Assembly (NCBI RefSeq): GCF_029319185.1
Contig: NZ_CP119754.1
Location: 2,976,001 to 3,040,000, forward strand
DNA from: Superficieibacter sp. HKU1
Lineage (GTDB): Bacteria; Pseudomonadota; Gammaproteobacteria; Enterobacterales; Enterobacteriaceae
DNA: 64,000 nt
Reading direction: 5' to 3'
Shown here: one piece after another, positions 16,986 to 25,162 of the stretch
How positions within the stretch are numbered: position 1 is the stretch's first letter
Layout of the letters: every line of letters starts with the position of its first letter
The notes under the pieces: generated by a model
What the model was told of the DNA's origin: nothing
Databases searched by the model: none
Seen by the model: only the letters and a program-made list of their open reading frames with translations
Translations under genes and position numbers: made by a program

Positions 16986-18338
16986 ATGATGGAATCCTTA
17001 ACATTACAGGCTTTTTATAGTCAACAATGGCATGACATCGCGCAAATTACGTTTCCAGATAGTGGAAATCATGACTTCCGCCGCACAGAAATTAACTATC
17101 TATCAGATTATGCTGTCGACTTTCTGGATTGGGACGATTTACATGCCGTTTCATTAAATCATCCTGTCTCACTGTTTTTTGACGATGGCGGTGAACCGGG
17201 CTGGTTGAAGTTTATAGACGATATTATGCCCAGCGGAGCAAGCCGTCGCTACTGGGTTAATTATCTCGATCTTGCAGGACTCAGCGTTAACCAGCAAAAT
17301 TTTATATTACTAAAATATGGGACAATGTCTCCTGTTGGTAATCTCCGTATTAAAGAATCGCTTCCTGAATATAATGTAACCGCAGAAAAACTATTCTTTT
17401 CAGTAGGCGATGTTATTAACAGAGCTGCTGACTTTCTTGACTACGCGCAGCAACGAGGTGCCGCGGCGGGAGGGGCGACCGGAGCAGGCGGTGAGGCACC
17501 TAAACTCCTGTTACGCTGTAGCGACGATCAAAGGATCTGGATTGATACCTGGCAAAACGATCCTGCCAATCGGGATCAGTATTTTCTGGTGAAATACCCT
17601 CGGGGGGCAAGAACGGAAATCGATTGTAATATACTAAGGGCGGAATATTTCTACTATCAAGAGCTTACTGCTATGGGCTTTGATACTATTCCTGTTGAAA
17701 ACATGAAGCTGGAAGAAGGAATTAGCTATCCTTCACTCTGGCTCCCCCGGTTCGATATCGTTATGGGTGAAAATGGCCTCCTTCAGCGATACGGCCTTGA
17801 ATCTGTTTATTCTGTTTTAAAAAAAGGCCCCGGCGTGACCCTTGATCATGAAACAACGATCAGGACGCTGATTGACAAAATACTTAATAGCCATATGGTG
17901 CAAGAGCAGGGATTCATATTTGATGTTCAGGCATTTGTCATCGAATGGGTTCGTCGCGATCTGCTCAACATTATCTTTGGCAATAGTGATAATCATGGTC
18001 GGAATACATCATTTATGAAAGCCGAGAACCGTATCATCCTCGCGCCGATTTATGACTTTGCCCCCATGAAAGCCGATCCTGAAGGCATTCCACGTAGCAT
18101 GAAATGGTCCAGAGAACTGGAAATTGGCGGAGAGTATAACTTTCAGGGGATTGCACAAGCACTGTCAGATTTGGTTCCAGAAGATCTGTTGCTGGTAAAA
18201 CTACGTGAAACGTCGGGACAGCTCATAGATTTAAAGACGCGGCTTATTGAGCGGGGCGTACCGACACAGATTATTACCATGCCTGCCATCGGCTTTGATT
18301 ACATTGCCGAGAAATTGTCTCGCTGGAGGCTACTATGA
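16986..18338 (+). CDS. HipA-family serine/threonine kinase, probable toxin of a toxin-first module
   Basis: The product has 450 residues (449 if the second ATG at 16989 is used; the strong AAAGGAGG at 16977-16984 leaves only one base before the first ATG and four before the second). An N-terminal HipA-N-like domain (residues 1 to about 130, ending near SPVGNLRIKES) precedes the kinase domain. A glycine-rich loop at 158-173 (ATGAGGEAPK) takes the place of the HipA P-loop. GNSDNHGRN carries the catalytic Asp335, and YDFAPM has the metal-binding Asp357. Both catalytic aspartates are present, so an active kinase is expected. HipA kinases phosphorylate translation factors such as GltX or other tRNA synthetases; the target here is unknown. 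The following HTH gene overlaps it by four bases. The region looks AT-richer than the flanking core genes. Confidence 0.85.
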   Translation: MMESLTLQAFYSQQWHDIAQITFPDSGNHDFRRTEINYLSDYAVDFLDWDDLHAVSLNHPVSLFFDDGGEPGWLKFIDDIMPSGASRRYWVNYLDLAGLSVNQQNFILLKYGTMSPVGNLRIKESLPEYNVTAEKLFFSVGDVINRAADFLDYAQQRGAAAGGATGAGGEAPKLLLRCSDDQRIWIDTWQNDPANRDQYFLVKYPRGARTEIDCNILRAEYFYYQELTAMGFDTIPVENMKLEEGISYPSLWLPRFDIVMGENGLLQRYGLESVYSVLKKGPGVTLDHETTIRTLIDKILNSHMVQEQGFIFDVQAFVIEWVRRDLLNIIFGNSDNHGRNTSFMKAENRIILAPIYDFAPMKADPEGIPRSMKWSRELEIGGEYNFQGIAQALSDLVPEDLLLVKLRETSGQLIDLKTRLIERGVPTQIITMPAIGFDYIAEKLSRWRLL

Positions 18339-18784
18339 GTTCATCCGATAAAAAACATGACGATGTGCAAACAGCGATAGAAAAGCTTCGCTCACAGAAT
18401 AAACGGGCTGCTATGCATGAAAACACTGGCGTCTATACTGCTGTCGGGCTGAAAACATCATCCAGAAAACGGGTCTCCGACGGGACAAATAAAGTGGACA
18501 GTCTGGAACGAAAAGCGGTGATGAATGATATCATCAAAAAGCTTCTTTTGGGCGACATGACTCAGGGAGAGGCATTAAAACGTCTCCGTATTGATGTATT
18601 AGGTTTACAGCAAATGGCGTACGCTAATCTGGTCTCTATCTCGCGTAAAACCCTCTCGGAGATTGAAAATAACAAAGGAAATTACTCGGTTGAGGTGGTC
18701 AACAAGGCCTTCAGACCTTTTGGACTCGTTGTAGGTTTGGTTCCCGCTTCTAAACATTTGCTGAAGTCATTAATGGCGCAATAA
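18335..18784 (+). CDS. HTH (XRE/HipB-like) protein, probable antitoxin and autoregulator
   Basis: The 149-residue protein starts in an ATGA overlap with the HipA-like gene, so the two are translationally coupled. The C-terminal half (about residues 85-140) looks like an XRE-type helix-turn-helix: GLQQMAYANLVSISRKTLSEI, then ENNKGNYSVEVVNKAFRPFG. The N-terminal 75 residues are polar and Lys/Ser/Arg-rich (TSSRKRVSDGTNK), probably flexible, and longer than in classical HipB (about 88 residues). The role as antitoxin and repressor is inferred from the pairing. In E. coli hipBA the antitoxin gene comes first; here it comes second. Confidence 0.8.
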   Translation: MSSSDKKHDDVQTAIEKLRSQNKRAAMHENTGVYTAVGLKTSSRKRVSDGTNKVDSLERKAVMNDIIKKLLLGDMTQGEALKRLRIDVLGLQQMAYANLVSISRKTLSEIENNKGNYSVEVVNKAFRPFGLVVGLVPASKHLLKSLMAQ

Positions 18785-18813
18785 AAAAGCCCGGCACGCT
18801 TGCGCCGCCGGGC
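18784..18813 (-). terminator. Intrinsic terminator of the mgl operon
   Basis: GCCCGGC (18789-18795) pairs with GCCGGGC (18807-18813). On the minus strand the stem is followed by TTTTTTAT, so it is a classical terminator for mglC. It begins right at the stop codon of the HTH gene and may stop that convergent transcript too. Confidence 0.85.
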
Positions 18814-18829
18814 ATACAGAGATGAGGAA

Positions 18830-19840
18830 TTATTTTTTACGCGCGTATTTCAGGGAATCCAGCGCCACGGCGAAGATAATAATGCCGCCCTTAATAATAT
18901 ACTGCCAGTAAGGGTTAACGCCGATATAGGTCAGACCGTAGTTAATAACGGTGAAGATGATCACACCGGTCACCACGCCGAGTACAGTACCGACGCCGCC
19001 GCTGAAGGACACCCCACCCACCACGCAGGCCGCAATCGCATCCAGTTCATACATAAAGCCGAGGTTGTTGGTCGCCGAGCCGATACGCCCCGCTTCCAGC
19101 ATCCCGCCGAACGCGTAGAACACACCGGAGAGCGCATAGATCATCAGCAGGTTCAGCGCGACGTTAACGCCAGAGACTTTCGCTGCTTCCGGATTGCCGC
19201 CGATAGCAAAAATGTTTTTGCCGAAGCGGGTTTTATTCCACAGGATCCAGACGAACGCCACGGCGATCAGCGCGTAGAAGGTAATGTAGGAGAGGCGGAA
19301 ACTGCCCAGCGCCACAAAACCCTGAGTAAAGGTAGAGAAGCCGCTGTCGAAACCGGAAATTGGCGATGCGCCTACGAAGTCGTAATACAGGGAGTTGATA
19401 CCGTAGACGATAATCATCGTACCGAGCGTGGTGATGAACGGTGTAACGTTCAGGTAGGCGATGATAATACCGTTCACCAGACCAATTACCGCGCCAATGG
19501 CGCAAACTATCAGGATCACCACGAAAATCGGCATGGTAGCCATTTCCGGGAAGACCTTATTGGCGTTTTCCATCGATTGTAATAAGGTCGCCGCCACCAC
19601 CGCGGCCAGACCGACCTGACGACCAGCGGAAAGGTCAGTACCCTGAGTGACAATAAGCCCTGCCACGCCCAGCGCGATAATAATACGCACCGAGGACTGG
19701 GTAAGAATATTACTCAGGTTCAGCAGACTTAAGAACGTAGGATCCTGGAAAATAATAATAGCCAGTAAGACTAAAAGAACGACGTAAATACCGCCCTCTT
19801 TCAGATAAGTGAGAAAACTTTTTTTATTTAACGCACTCAT
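18830..19840 (-). CDS. mglC: MglC, galactose/methyl-galactoside ABC permease
   Basis: The product has 336 residues, the same length as E. coli MglC, with multiple transmembrane segments of the ribose/galactose permease family (BPD_transp_2). Recognisable stretches are GLIVTQGTDLSAGRQVGLAAVV and GGVSFSGGVGTVLGVVTGV. It forms the membrane channel for beta-galactosides, galactose and glucose taken up by MglBAC. It lies 15 bases after mglA and ends at the operon terminator. Confidence 0.97.
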   Translation of the reverse strand: MSALNKKSFLTYLKEGGIYVVLLVLLAIIIFQDPTFLSLLNLSNILTQSSVRIIIALGVAGLIVTQGTDLSAGRQVGLAAVVAATLLQSMENANKVFPEMATMPIFVVILIVCAIGAVIGLVNGIIIAYLNVTPFITTLGTMIIVYGINSLYYDFVGASPISGFDSGFSTFTQGFVALGSFRLSYITFYALIAVAFVWILWNKTRFGKNIFAIGGNPEAAKVSGVNVALNLLMIYALSGVFYAFGGMLEAGRIGSATNNLGFMYELDAIAACVVGGVSFSGGVGTVLGVVTGVIIFTVINYGLTYIGVNPYWQYIIKGGIIIFAVALDSLKYARKK

Positions 19841-19855
19841 GAGGAGCCCCTGATC

Positions 19856-21376
19856 TTAAAGGTGCAAAGACGCAAGACGGAGTATTTCGTTTTGCGTGGT
19901 GGTTTTAGTGTCAACAATTCCGGAAACGAGACCATTGCTCATCACCAGAATACGGTCAGTGATCCCCAGCAATTCAGGCATTTCAGAAGAGATAATAATA
20001 ATCCCCTTGCCTTTCTTCGCCAGCTCCGCGATCAGCTGATAGATTTCGAATTTCGCGCCAACGTCAATACCGCGCGTCGGTTCATCGAGCATCAGGATTT
20101 CTGGCTGAGTTAACAGCCAGCGACCGATAACCACTTTCTGCTGGTTGCCTCCGGAGAGCGAGCCAATTTGCGTACGGTGTCCCGGCGTTTTAACGCGCAT
20201 GGCGTCAATTACCCACTGGGTATCGCTTTTCATACGCGAGTTATCCAGCAGCCCGACTTTATTCTTGTAATTTTGAATATTCGAAATCAGCGAGTTAAAA
20301 CCAATATCCAGATAGGCATAAATACCGGTTGAACGACGCTCTTCCGTTACCAGCGCAAAGCCATGGTTAATGGCCTCGTTGGCAGTATGATTATTTATTT
20401 TTTTACCGTGCAGGGTAATCGTACCGCCTGATTTTTCACGGATACCAAACAACGTTTCGACAATATCGGTACGCTTCGCGCCCACCAGGCCCGCAATACC
20501 AAGGATTTCCCCTTTATGCAGATCGAAGGAGATATCGCGAATCGACGGCTGGCGCAGCGAGGTTAAATTACGGACTTCCAGGATCACTTCGCCCGGCGAA
20601 TTTTCACGGTGCGGGAAACGCTGGTTGAGAGAACGGCCCACCATCATGGCAATGATTTTGTCCATGTCCAGCCCTTCCAGCGGCTGAGTGGCGATCCACT
20701 GGCCGTCACGGAGGATGGTGATCTCATCGCACAGCTGGAATATCTCTTCCATTTTGTGAGAGATATAGACAATGCCGCAGCCACGCTCTTTCAGTTTACG
20801 GATAATAGTAAAGAGGTGGCCGACCTCTTTTTCCGTTAATGATGAGGTCGGCTCATCCATAATGACGATTTTAGCGTCATAGGAGAACGCTTTGGCGATC
20901 TCAATCATCTGCATTTGCGAAACGGACAACGTACCGACGCGCGCCCGCGGATCGATATTGATATCCAGTTCGTCAAAAATGGCTTTGGTGTCGCGGTACA
21001 TTTTGTCCTGATCGACAAACATACCTTTGGTGGGATAACGTCCCAGCCACATATTGTCCATCACGGAACGTTGCAATACCAGGTTCAGCTCCTGGTGCAC
21101 CATTGAGATACCGTTTTCCAGCGCCTCTTTTGCCGAGTGGAAGTCGATCTCTTTACCCTGAAAAATAATACTTCCGGAATCTTTCTGATAGATCCCGAAC
21201 AGACATTTTAATAATGTTGATTTACCCGCACCGTTCTCCCCCATTAATGCATGAATAGAGTGAGGACGAACTTTTAAATTAACATTATCGAGTGCCTTAA
21301 CGCCGGGAAACGACTTGTTGATATTGCTCATTTCCAACAAGAATTCGCCTGACGACTCTGTGTTATTGCTGACCAT
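19856..21376 (-). CDS. mglA: MglA, ATPase of the galactose importer
   Basis: This 506-residue duplicated ABC ATPase has N-terminal Walker A GENGAGKST, signature LSVSQMQ and Walker B IVIMDEPTSS. The C-terminal half has a degenerate Walker A region (GIAGLVGAKRTD), signature LSGGNQQK and LMLDEPTRGIDVGAK, as usual for sugar importers of this type, where only one site is fully active. It is the second gene of mglBAC, separated from mglB by 132 bases that hold a hairpin. Confidence 0.97.
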   Translation of the reverse strand: MVSNNTESSGEFLLEMSNINKSFPGVKALDNVNLKVRPHSIHALMGENGAGKSTLLKCLFGIYQKDSGSIIFQGKEIDFHSAKEALENGISMVHQELNLVLQRSVMDNMWLGRYPTKGMFVDQDKMYRDTKAIFDELDINIDPRARVGTLSVSQMQMIEIAKAFSYDAKIVIMDEPTSSLTEKEVGHLFTIIRKLKERGCGIVYISHKMEEIFQLCDEITILRDGQWIATQPLEGLDMDKIIAMMVGRSLNQRFPHRENSPGEVILEVRNLTSLRQPSIRDISFDLHKGEILGIAGLVGAKRTDIVETLFGIREKSGGTITLHGKKINNHTANEAINHGFALVTEERRSTGIYAYLDIGFNSLISNIQNYKNKVGLLDNSRMKSDTQWVIDAMRVKTPGHRTQIGSLSGGNQQKVVIGRWLLTQPEILMLDEPTRGIDVGAKFEIYQLIAELAKKGKGIIIISSEMPELLGITDRILVMSNGLVSGIVDTKTTTQNEILRLASLHL

Positions 21377-21473
21377 AGCTATACCTGGCTGCGATAGTGT
21401 TGTTCCCGCTGTGTACCGTGGCGCGCACGTAACGCTCCCCGAATGAGTCAGGATATTTCTTTGTCGTTATTAA

Positions 21474-21497
21474 TTGGGCGCACTGACGCGCGCCCAA
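21474..21497 (-). terminator. Hairpin between mglB and mglA (partial attenuator or 3' stabiliser)
   Basis: TTGGGCGC (21474-21481) pairs with GCGCCCAA (21490-21497), 11 bases after the mglB stop. There is no strong U-run, so it more likely protects the mglB mRNA 3' end or partly attenuates, explaining more binding protein than MglA/MglC. This is inference from position. Confidence 0.5.
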
Positions 21498-21508
21498 AGT
21501 TAAAAAGC

Positions 21509-22507
21509 TTATTTATTGGTAAATTGAGACAAGTTATCTTTATCCACGCCAACATACGGGATGCGGACGATTTTGTTTTCAATTTTCCAGTCAGTACCGT
21601 CAGCCGCACCTTTACCATCGGCCAGGTTTTTCGCCAGATCGAAGGTGGCTTTCGCCTGGTTATTGGCGTCATTCAGTACGGTACCGGCCAGCGCGCCAGA
21701 TTTAACCAGCGCCAGCGCTTCTGGCAGAGCATCGACGCCGAATACCGGCAGGCTGCTCTTATTGTGTGCTTTCAGCGCTTCTACCGCGCCCATTGCCATC
21801 GCATCGTTGTTGGCAATAACCACTTCGATTTTGTTAGCATTCGGACCGGAGAGCCAGGCATCCATCTTATCTTTTGCCTGAGCGGTATCCCACATGGCGG
21901 TATCTAACGCCAGCTGCTGCGTTTTGATGCCTTTGTCATTCAGCTCTTTAATGACGTAAGAGGTACGCGCTTCAGCATCCGGATGACCCGGTTCGCCTTT
22001 CAGCAGAACAAACTGGATCTGGCCGTCTTTATTCAGATCCCAGCCCTGGTTTGCCGCCCAGTGTTTAGCGATCAGATCGCCCTGGATGATACCGGATTCT
22101 TTGGAATCCGTGCCGACGTAATACGCTTTGTCATAGCTGTCCAGCGCTTTACGGGAAGGCTCTTTGTTAAAGAAAACAATCGGCACGTTTTGTCCGCGCG
22201 CTTTTTCAATCACGGTGCCTGCTGCTGCCGGGTCAACGAGGTTGATAGCCAGCGCTTTCACGCCTTTCGCCAGCAGTACGTCAATCTGGTCGTTTTGTTT
22301 GGACTGGTCATTCTGCGAGTCATTCATCAGCAGCTGAACGCCCGATGCATCTTTCGCATCTTTCTCAATCGCTTTACGCACGACGGACATAAAATTATCG
22401 TCATACTTATAAATCGTCACGCCAATACGGGTATCAGCAGCGTGAGCAGCCGCACCAAATAACATGCTTGCCATTACGGCAGACAGGGTAAGCACCTTCT
22501 TATTCAT
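21509..22507 (-). CDS. mglB: MglB, periplasmic galactose/glucose-binding protein
   Basis: The product has 332 residues with a signal peptide (MNKKVLTLSAVMASMLFGAAAHA, cleavage before ADTRIG) and the periplasmic-binding-protein type 1 fold. The galactose/glucose-binding protein segments FMSVVRKAIEKDAKDASG, NLVDPAAAGTVIEKA and VVIANNDAMAMGAVEAL are all present. The Ca-binding loop LNKDGQIQ (about residues 157-164) is conserved. It delivers sugar to MglAC and, in E. coli, also to the Trg chemoreceptor. Transcription should start near 22720 from the CRP/GalS-controlled promoter described here. Confidence 0.97.
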   Translation of the reverse strand: MNKKVLTLSAVMASMLFGAAAHAADTRIGVTIYKYDDNFMSVVRKAIEKDAKDASGVQLLMNDSQNDQSKQNDQIDVLLAKGVKALAINLVDPAAAGTVIEKARGQNVPIVFFNKEPSRKALDSYDKAYYVGTDSKESGIIQGDLIAKHWAANQGWDLNKDGQIQFVLLKGEPGHPDAEARTSYVIKELNDKGIKTQQLALDTAMWDTAQAKDKMDAWLSGPNANKIEVVIANNDAMAMGAVEALKAHNKSSLPVFGVDALPEALALVKSGALAGTVLNDANNQAKATFDLAKNLADGKGAADGTDWKIENKIVRIPYVGVDKDNLSQFTNK

Positions 22508-22726
22508 GGTATCTCCGGTTTTTGTTATGCAGGGTAGTACGGGTGAATAACTCTGGCAGGCAGCGCCTTAAGGAGAATTACTGCATGCCGAATTCACTTT
22601 TAAAGTTCTGCCTTCCGTTTTCGGTAATGCTCCAGTAATGCGCTCTATTATTTGTTTCAGGCACGGTTGCTATGGGTCGTGTGGTCACGCACTGTTACAT
22701 AGTGTTTCAGCCTTGCAAACGATGTC

Positions 22727-22786
22727 ATCATAGCTATCACGTTGTTAAGATACTGTGAATTTACTCACAAATTGAAAACGGTTACA
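22727..22786 (-). promoter_or_regulatory. mglB promoter with CRP site and GalR/GalS operator
   Basis: Read on the minus strand: operator with the pattern TGNAANCGNTTNCA (22773-22786, top strand TGAAAACGGTTACA), a perfect CRP box TGTGAATTTACTCACA (22754-22769), then -10 TATGAT (22732 down to 22727). A start near 22720 puts CRP at -41.5 and the operator near -60, the known layout of mgl control by CRP-cAMP activation and GalS/GalR repression. The leader to the mglB start is then about 210 bases. Confidence 0.85.
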
Positions 22787-22796
22787 TCATGGAAAT

Positions 22797-23822
22797 CTAT
22801 AAGTTAGTGATCGGCCCCACAGTTTGTCGCTGGGCCACAGAATGCCGCCTTACCAGCGTCGGCATAAAGCAGTGAGTCGCGTTACGGTCCAGCTTACCCG
22901 CGGCACCCAGCAGCGCCAGTTCGGTGGCGAGTTTCGCCATGGAAGCGATGGGATAACGCACCGTTGTCAGCTGCGGGTCGGTGTAACGGGCCAGCGGAAT
23001 ATCATCGAACGCAATGAGTGACAGATTTTGCGGCACGGCAATGCCGTTATCTTTCAGCGCCGTCAACGCGCCTGCCGCCATGCTGTCGTTATAGGCAAAC
23101 ACCGCGGTTAACCCGGAGTTGCGGCCCAGCAGTTCGACCATTGCCGCTTCACCCCCCTGTAAATCAGGCGTGCCTACGCCGACCCAGCTTTCCGGCGCAA
23201 CGATATCCTGCTCCTGAAGCGCACGCAGCCAGCCCTCTTTACGCATATCATCATCTTCAATGCTGTGGCTCGAGCCGAGATAACCAATGCGCTGATGCCC
23301 ATGATTAAGCAGCATTTTGGTCGCCATCTGCGCCCCGCTGATGTTATCCAGGCAAACGCAGCGATGCGCGAAGCCAGAGACAAGGCGATTGATTAACACC
23401 ATCCCGGGAATATGTTGCAGGAATTCGCTAAGCTCACTGTCGCTCAGCGCTTTGGAATGCACGATTAACGCGCTACAGCGCTGGCGGATCAGCACTTCAA
23501 TCGCGTTACGTTCTTTTTCGGCTTCGTGATAGCTGTTGCCGATCAGCAGATATTTCTGGTTTTGCTGAGCGACGATATCGACGGCTTTGACCAGCGCGCC
23601 GAAGAACGCATCTGATACGTCCATGACCACCACACCGATAGTATCGCTCGCCTGCGTTGCCAGCGCCTGCGCGTTGGCATTCGGTCGGTACCCAAGCGCT
23701 GAAACTGCACTCATGACCGCGTCCCGTGTTTCAGGACTTACCAGCGCACTATTGTTGAGCACCCTTGAAACGGTAGCCACGGAAACGCCCGCCTGACGGG
23801 CAACATCACGAATGGTGATCAT
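22797..23822 (-). CDS. galS: GalS, galactose isorepressor (LacI family)
   Basis: The product has 341 residues. The N-terminal LacI-type helix-turn-helix ITIRDVARQAGVSVATVSRVLNN is followed by a periplasmic-binding-protein-like effector domain (IGVVVMDVSDAFFGALVKA, FAYNDSMAAGALTAL). It represses mglBAC and itself in the absence of galactose. The start at 23822 (MITIRDVARQ) is chosen by alignment with E. coli GalS and an AGGA eight bases ahead; an ATG three codons upstream is less likely. It lies immediately upstream of mgl, transcribed in the same direction. Confidence 0.95.
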   Translation of the reverse strand: MITIRDVARQAGVSVATVSRVLNNSALVSPETRDAVMSAVSALGYRPNANAQALATQASDTIGVVVMDVSDAFFGALVKAVDIVAQQNQKYLLIGNSYHEAEKERNAIEVLIRQRCSALIVHSKALSDSELSEFLQHIPGMVLINRLVSGFAHRCVCLDNISGAQMATKMLLNHGHQRIGYLGSSHSIEDDDMRKEGWLRALQEQDIVAPESWVGVGTPDLQGGEAAMVELLGRNSGLTAVFAYNDSMAAGALTALKDNGIAVPQNLSLIAFDDIPLARYTDPQLTTVRYPIASMAKLATELALLGAAGKLDRNATHCFMPTLVRRHSVAQRQTVGPITNL

Positions 23823-23885
23823 TATCACCATCCTGTTGTAGATTGCAGCGACTCACGGCCACCCCCTGTGTTAAGGAAGGTGCCC

Positions 23886-23946
23886 ATTCTGGCAGCGATA
23901 AAGAGACGACTACGTGAGAGAGGTCACACGGATGAAAACGGTTACA
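23886..23946 (-). promoter_or_regulatory. galS promoter with CRP site and GalR/GalS operator
   Basis: The operator TGAAAACGGTTACA (23933-23946) is identical to the 14-base operator of mglB. Next comes CGTGAGAGAGGTCACA (23913-23928), 9 of 10 matches to the CRP consensus, then a -10-like CAGAAT (23891 down to 23886). The inferred start near 23879 puts CRP at -41.5 and the operator near -60, copying the mglB layout. It implies autoregulation of galS. Confidence 0.75.
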
Positions 23947-23977
23947 TCCATTTTGTTAATGAATGTGATCCAGATCG

Positions 23978-25135
23978 TTATCTGGATGTGTTTGTTAATG
24001 ATATCCCTGAAGCACGTGCGGTTAACTGCCGCCACAGCCATTCAATCGGCCCCTGGCGATAATAACGCAGCCAGATGACGGAGAAGAGGATGTTTACCAG
24101 CCAGACAGCGGGAACGAATGCCAGCAATTGCAGTCGGTTAAACTTCATAAAGAGATCGCATTGCCAGAACAGCGTAGTGCAGATGAGCGTTTGCAGCAGG
24201 TAGTTGCTGAGCGCCATACGTCCCACCTGTGCAATAGCGCCCACCAGCCGGAAACGACACAGCTGCGGCCAGAAGCCATACGCCAGCGACGCATAGCCGA
24301 TAGCCTGGAACGGCGCGCTGAGTTCACGCGGTGCCTGTAAAAAGAAAGCACACCAGCGATAATCCCACCCCACAGACCATTGAGCAATTATCCCCGGCAC
24401 GTTAATGATAATACCCGTGGCGACTAAAAGTCCCCCAATGCGGCGATAGTGCGACAGGCTAAACTGCCCTTTCAGCCAGCCACTGCGCATCAGGGCCGCA
24501 CCAATCAGCATCATGCCGGCCAGCTGCCAGCCGTACTGCGCGCCGAGCGCCAGCAGATTATTCGACAGCATATCCAGACGGTTGCTCATCGCGTCGGTGC
24601 CGCCCTGAAGCCGCCAGAAATGCTCATACTGGAGATTAGCGATATCCGGAACCCATGCCCGCGGATTGCCCGTACCGGAAATTTTCCCCAGCAGCAGCAA
24701 AATACCAATGCCCATCAGGTAAAGCACGACGCCGGTATTAAAGAGATTTTTGCCGTGCGAGGCATCGCGGATCATGCGCCAGCAAATCAATCCCACCAGC
24801 GCATAGGCCAGCAGAATATCGCCTTCCCAAAAAAACAGGACGTGCAGAAAACCAAGCAGCGCCAGCAGCGTCAGACGTGACTGGATCCAGCGCTTACCGC
24901 GCCCCAGCAGGATCTGCAGCCCGGCACCGAATAGCAGCGCAAAGAGGGTCAGGAATTTGACCTGGGCAAACAGGTCGAGCACCGCCCATGTCCAGGCATC
25001 AGTGCGGGTGATATCGCCATACCAGGCGGGATTGAGATAGGCCGCCTTCGGTAAACCGAAGGCGGTAATATTCAGCAGCAAAATACCGAGGATGGCCACG
25101 CCACGCACAAAATCCAGCGTAATATTTCGTTCCAT
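23978..25135 (-). CDS. yeiB: YeiB, DUF418 inner-membrane protein
   Basis: This 385-residue protein has about ten hydrophobic segments and is homologous to E. coli YeiB along its full length (MERNITLDFVRGVAILGILLLNI; C-terminal VNILFSVIWLRYYRQGPIEWLWRQLT). The DUF418 domain is the C-terminal third. The function is unknown. It follows folE on the minus strand with 27 bases between, so co-transcription with folE is likely. Its last codons overlap sequence upstream of galS. Confidence 0.93.
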   Translation of the reverse strand: MERNITLDFVRGVAILGILLLNITAFGLPKAAYLNPAWYGDITRTDAWTWAVLDLFAQVKFLTLFALLFGAGLQILLGRGKRWIQSRLTLLALLGFLHVLFFWEGDILLAYALVGLICWRMIRDASHGKNLFNTGVVLYLMGIGILLLLGKISGTGNPRAWVPDIANLQYEHFWRLQGGTDAMSNRLDMLSNNLLALGAQYGWQLAGMMLIGAALMRSGWLKGQFSLSHYRRIGGLLVATGIIINVPGIIAQWSVGWDYRWCAFFLQAPRELSAPFQAIGYASLAYGFWPQLCRFRLVGAIAQVGRMALSNYLLQTLICTTLFWQCDLFMKFNRLQLLAFVPAVWLVNILFSVIWLRYYRQGPIEWLWRQLTARASGISLTNTSR

Positions 25136-25162
25136 GGTTCCTCTTATGCCTGATGAACGCGA

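Noticed and set aside
16986..18784. Three-gene HipBST system
   Set aside because: Only two genes are present; there is no small hipS-like ORF between promoter and kinase, and the HTH gene comes last rather than first.
18800..19582. 260-codon plus-strand frame after the HTH gene
   Set aside because: It is antisense to mglC and composed of low-information His/Asn/Arg-rich sequence; it is not a third member of the HipA-like module.
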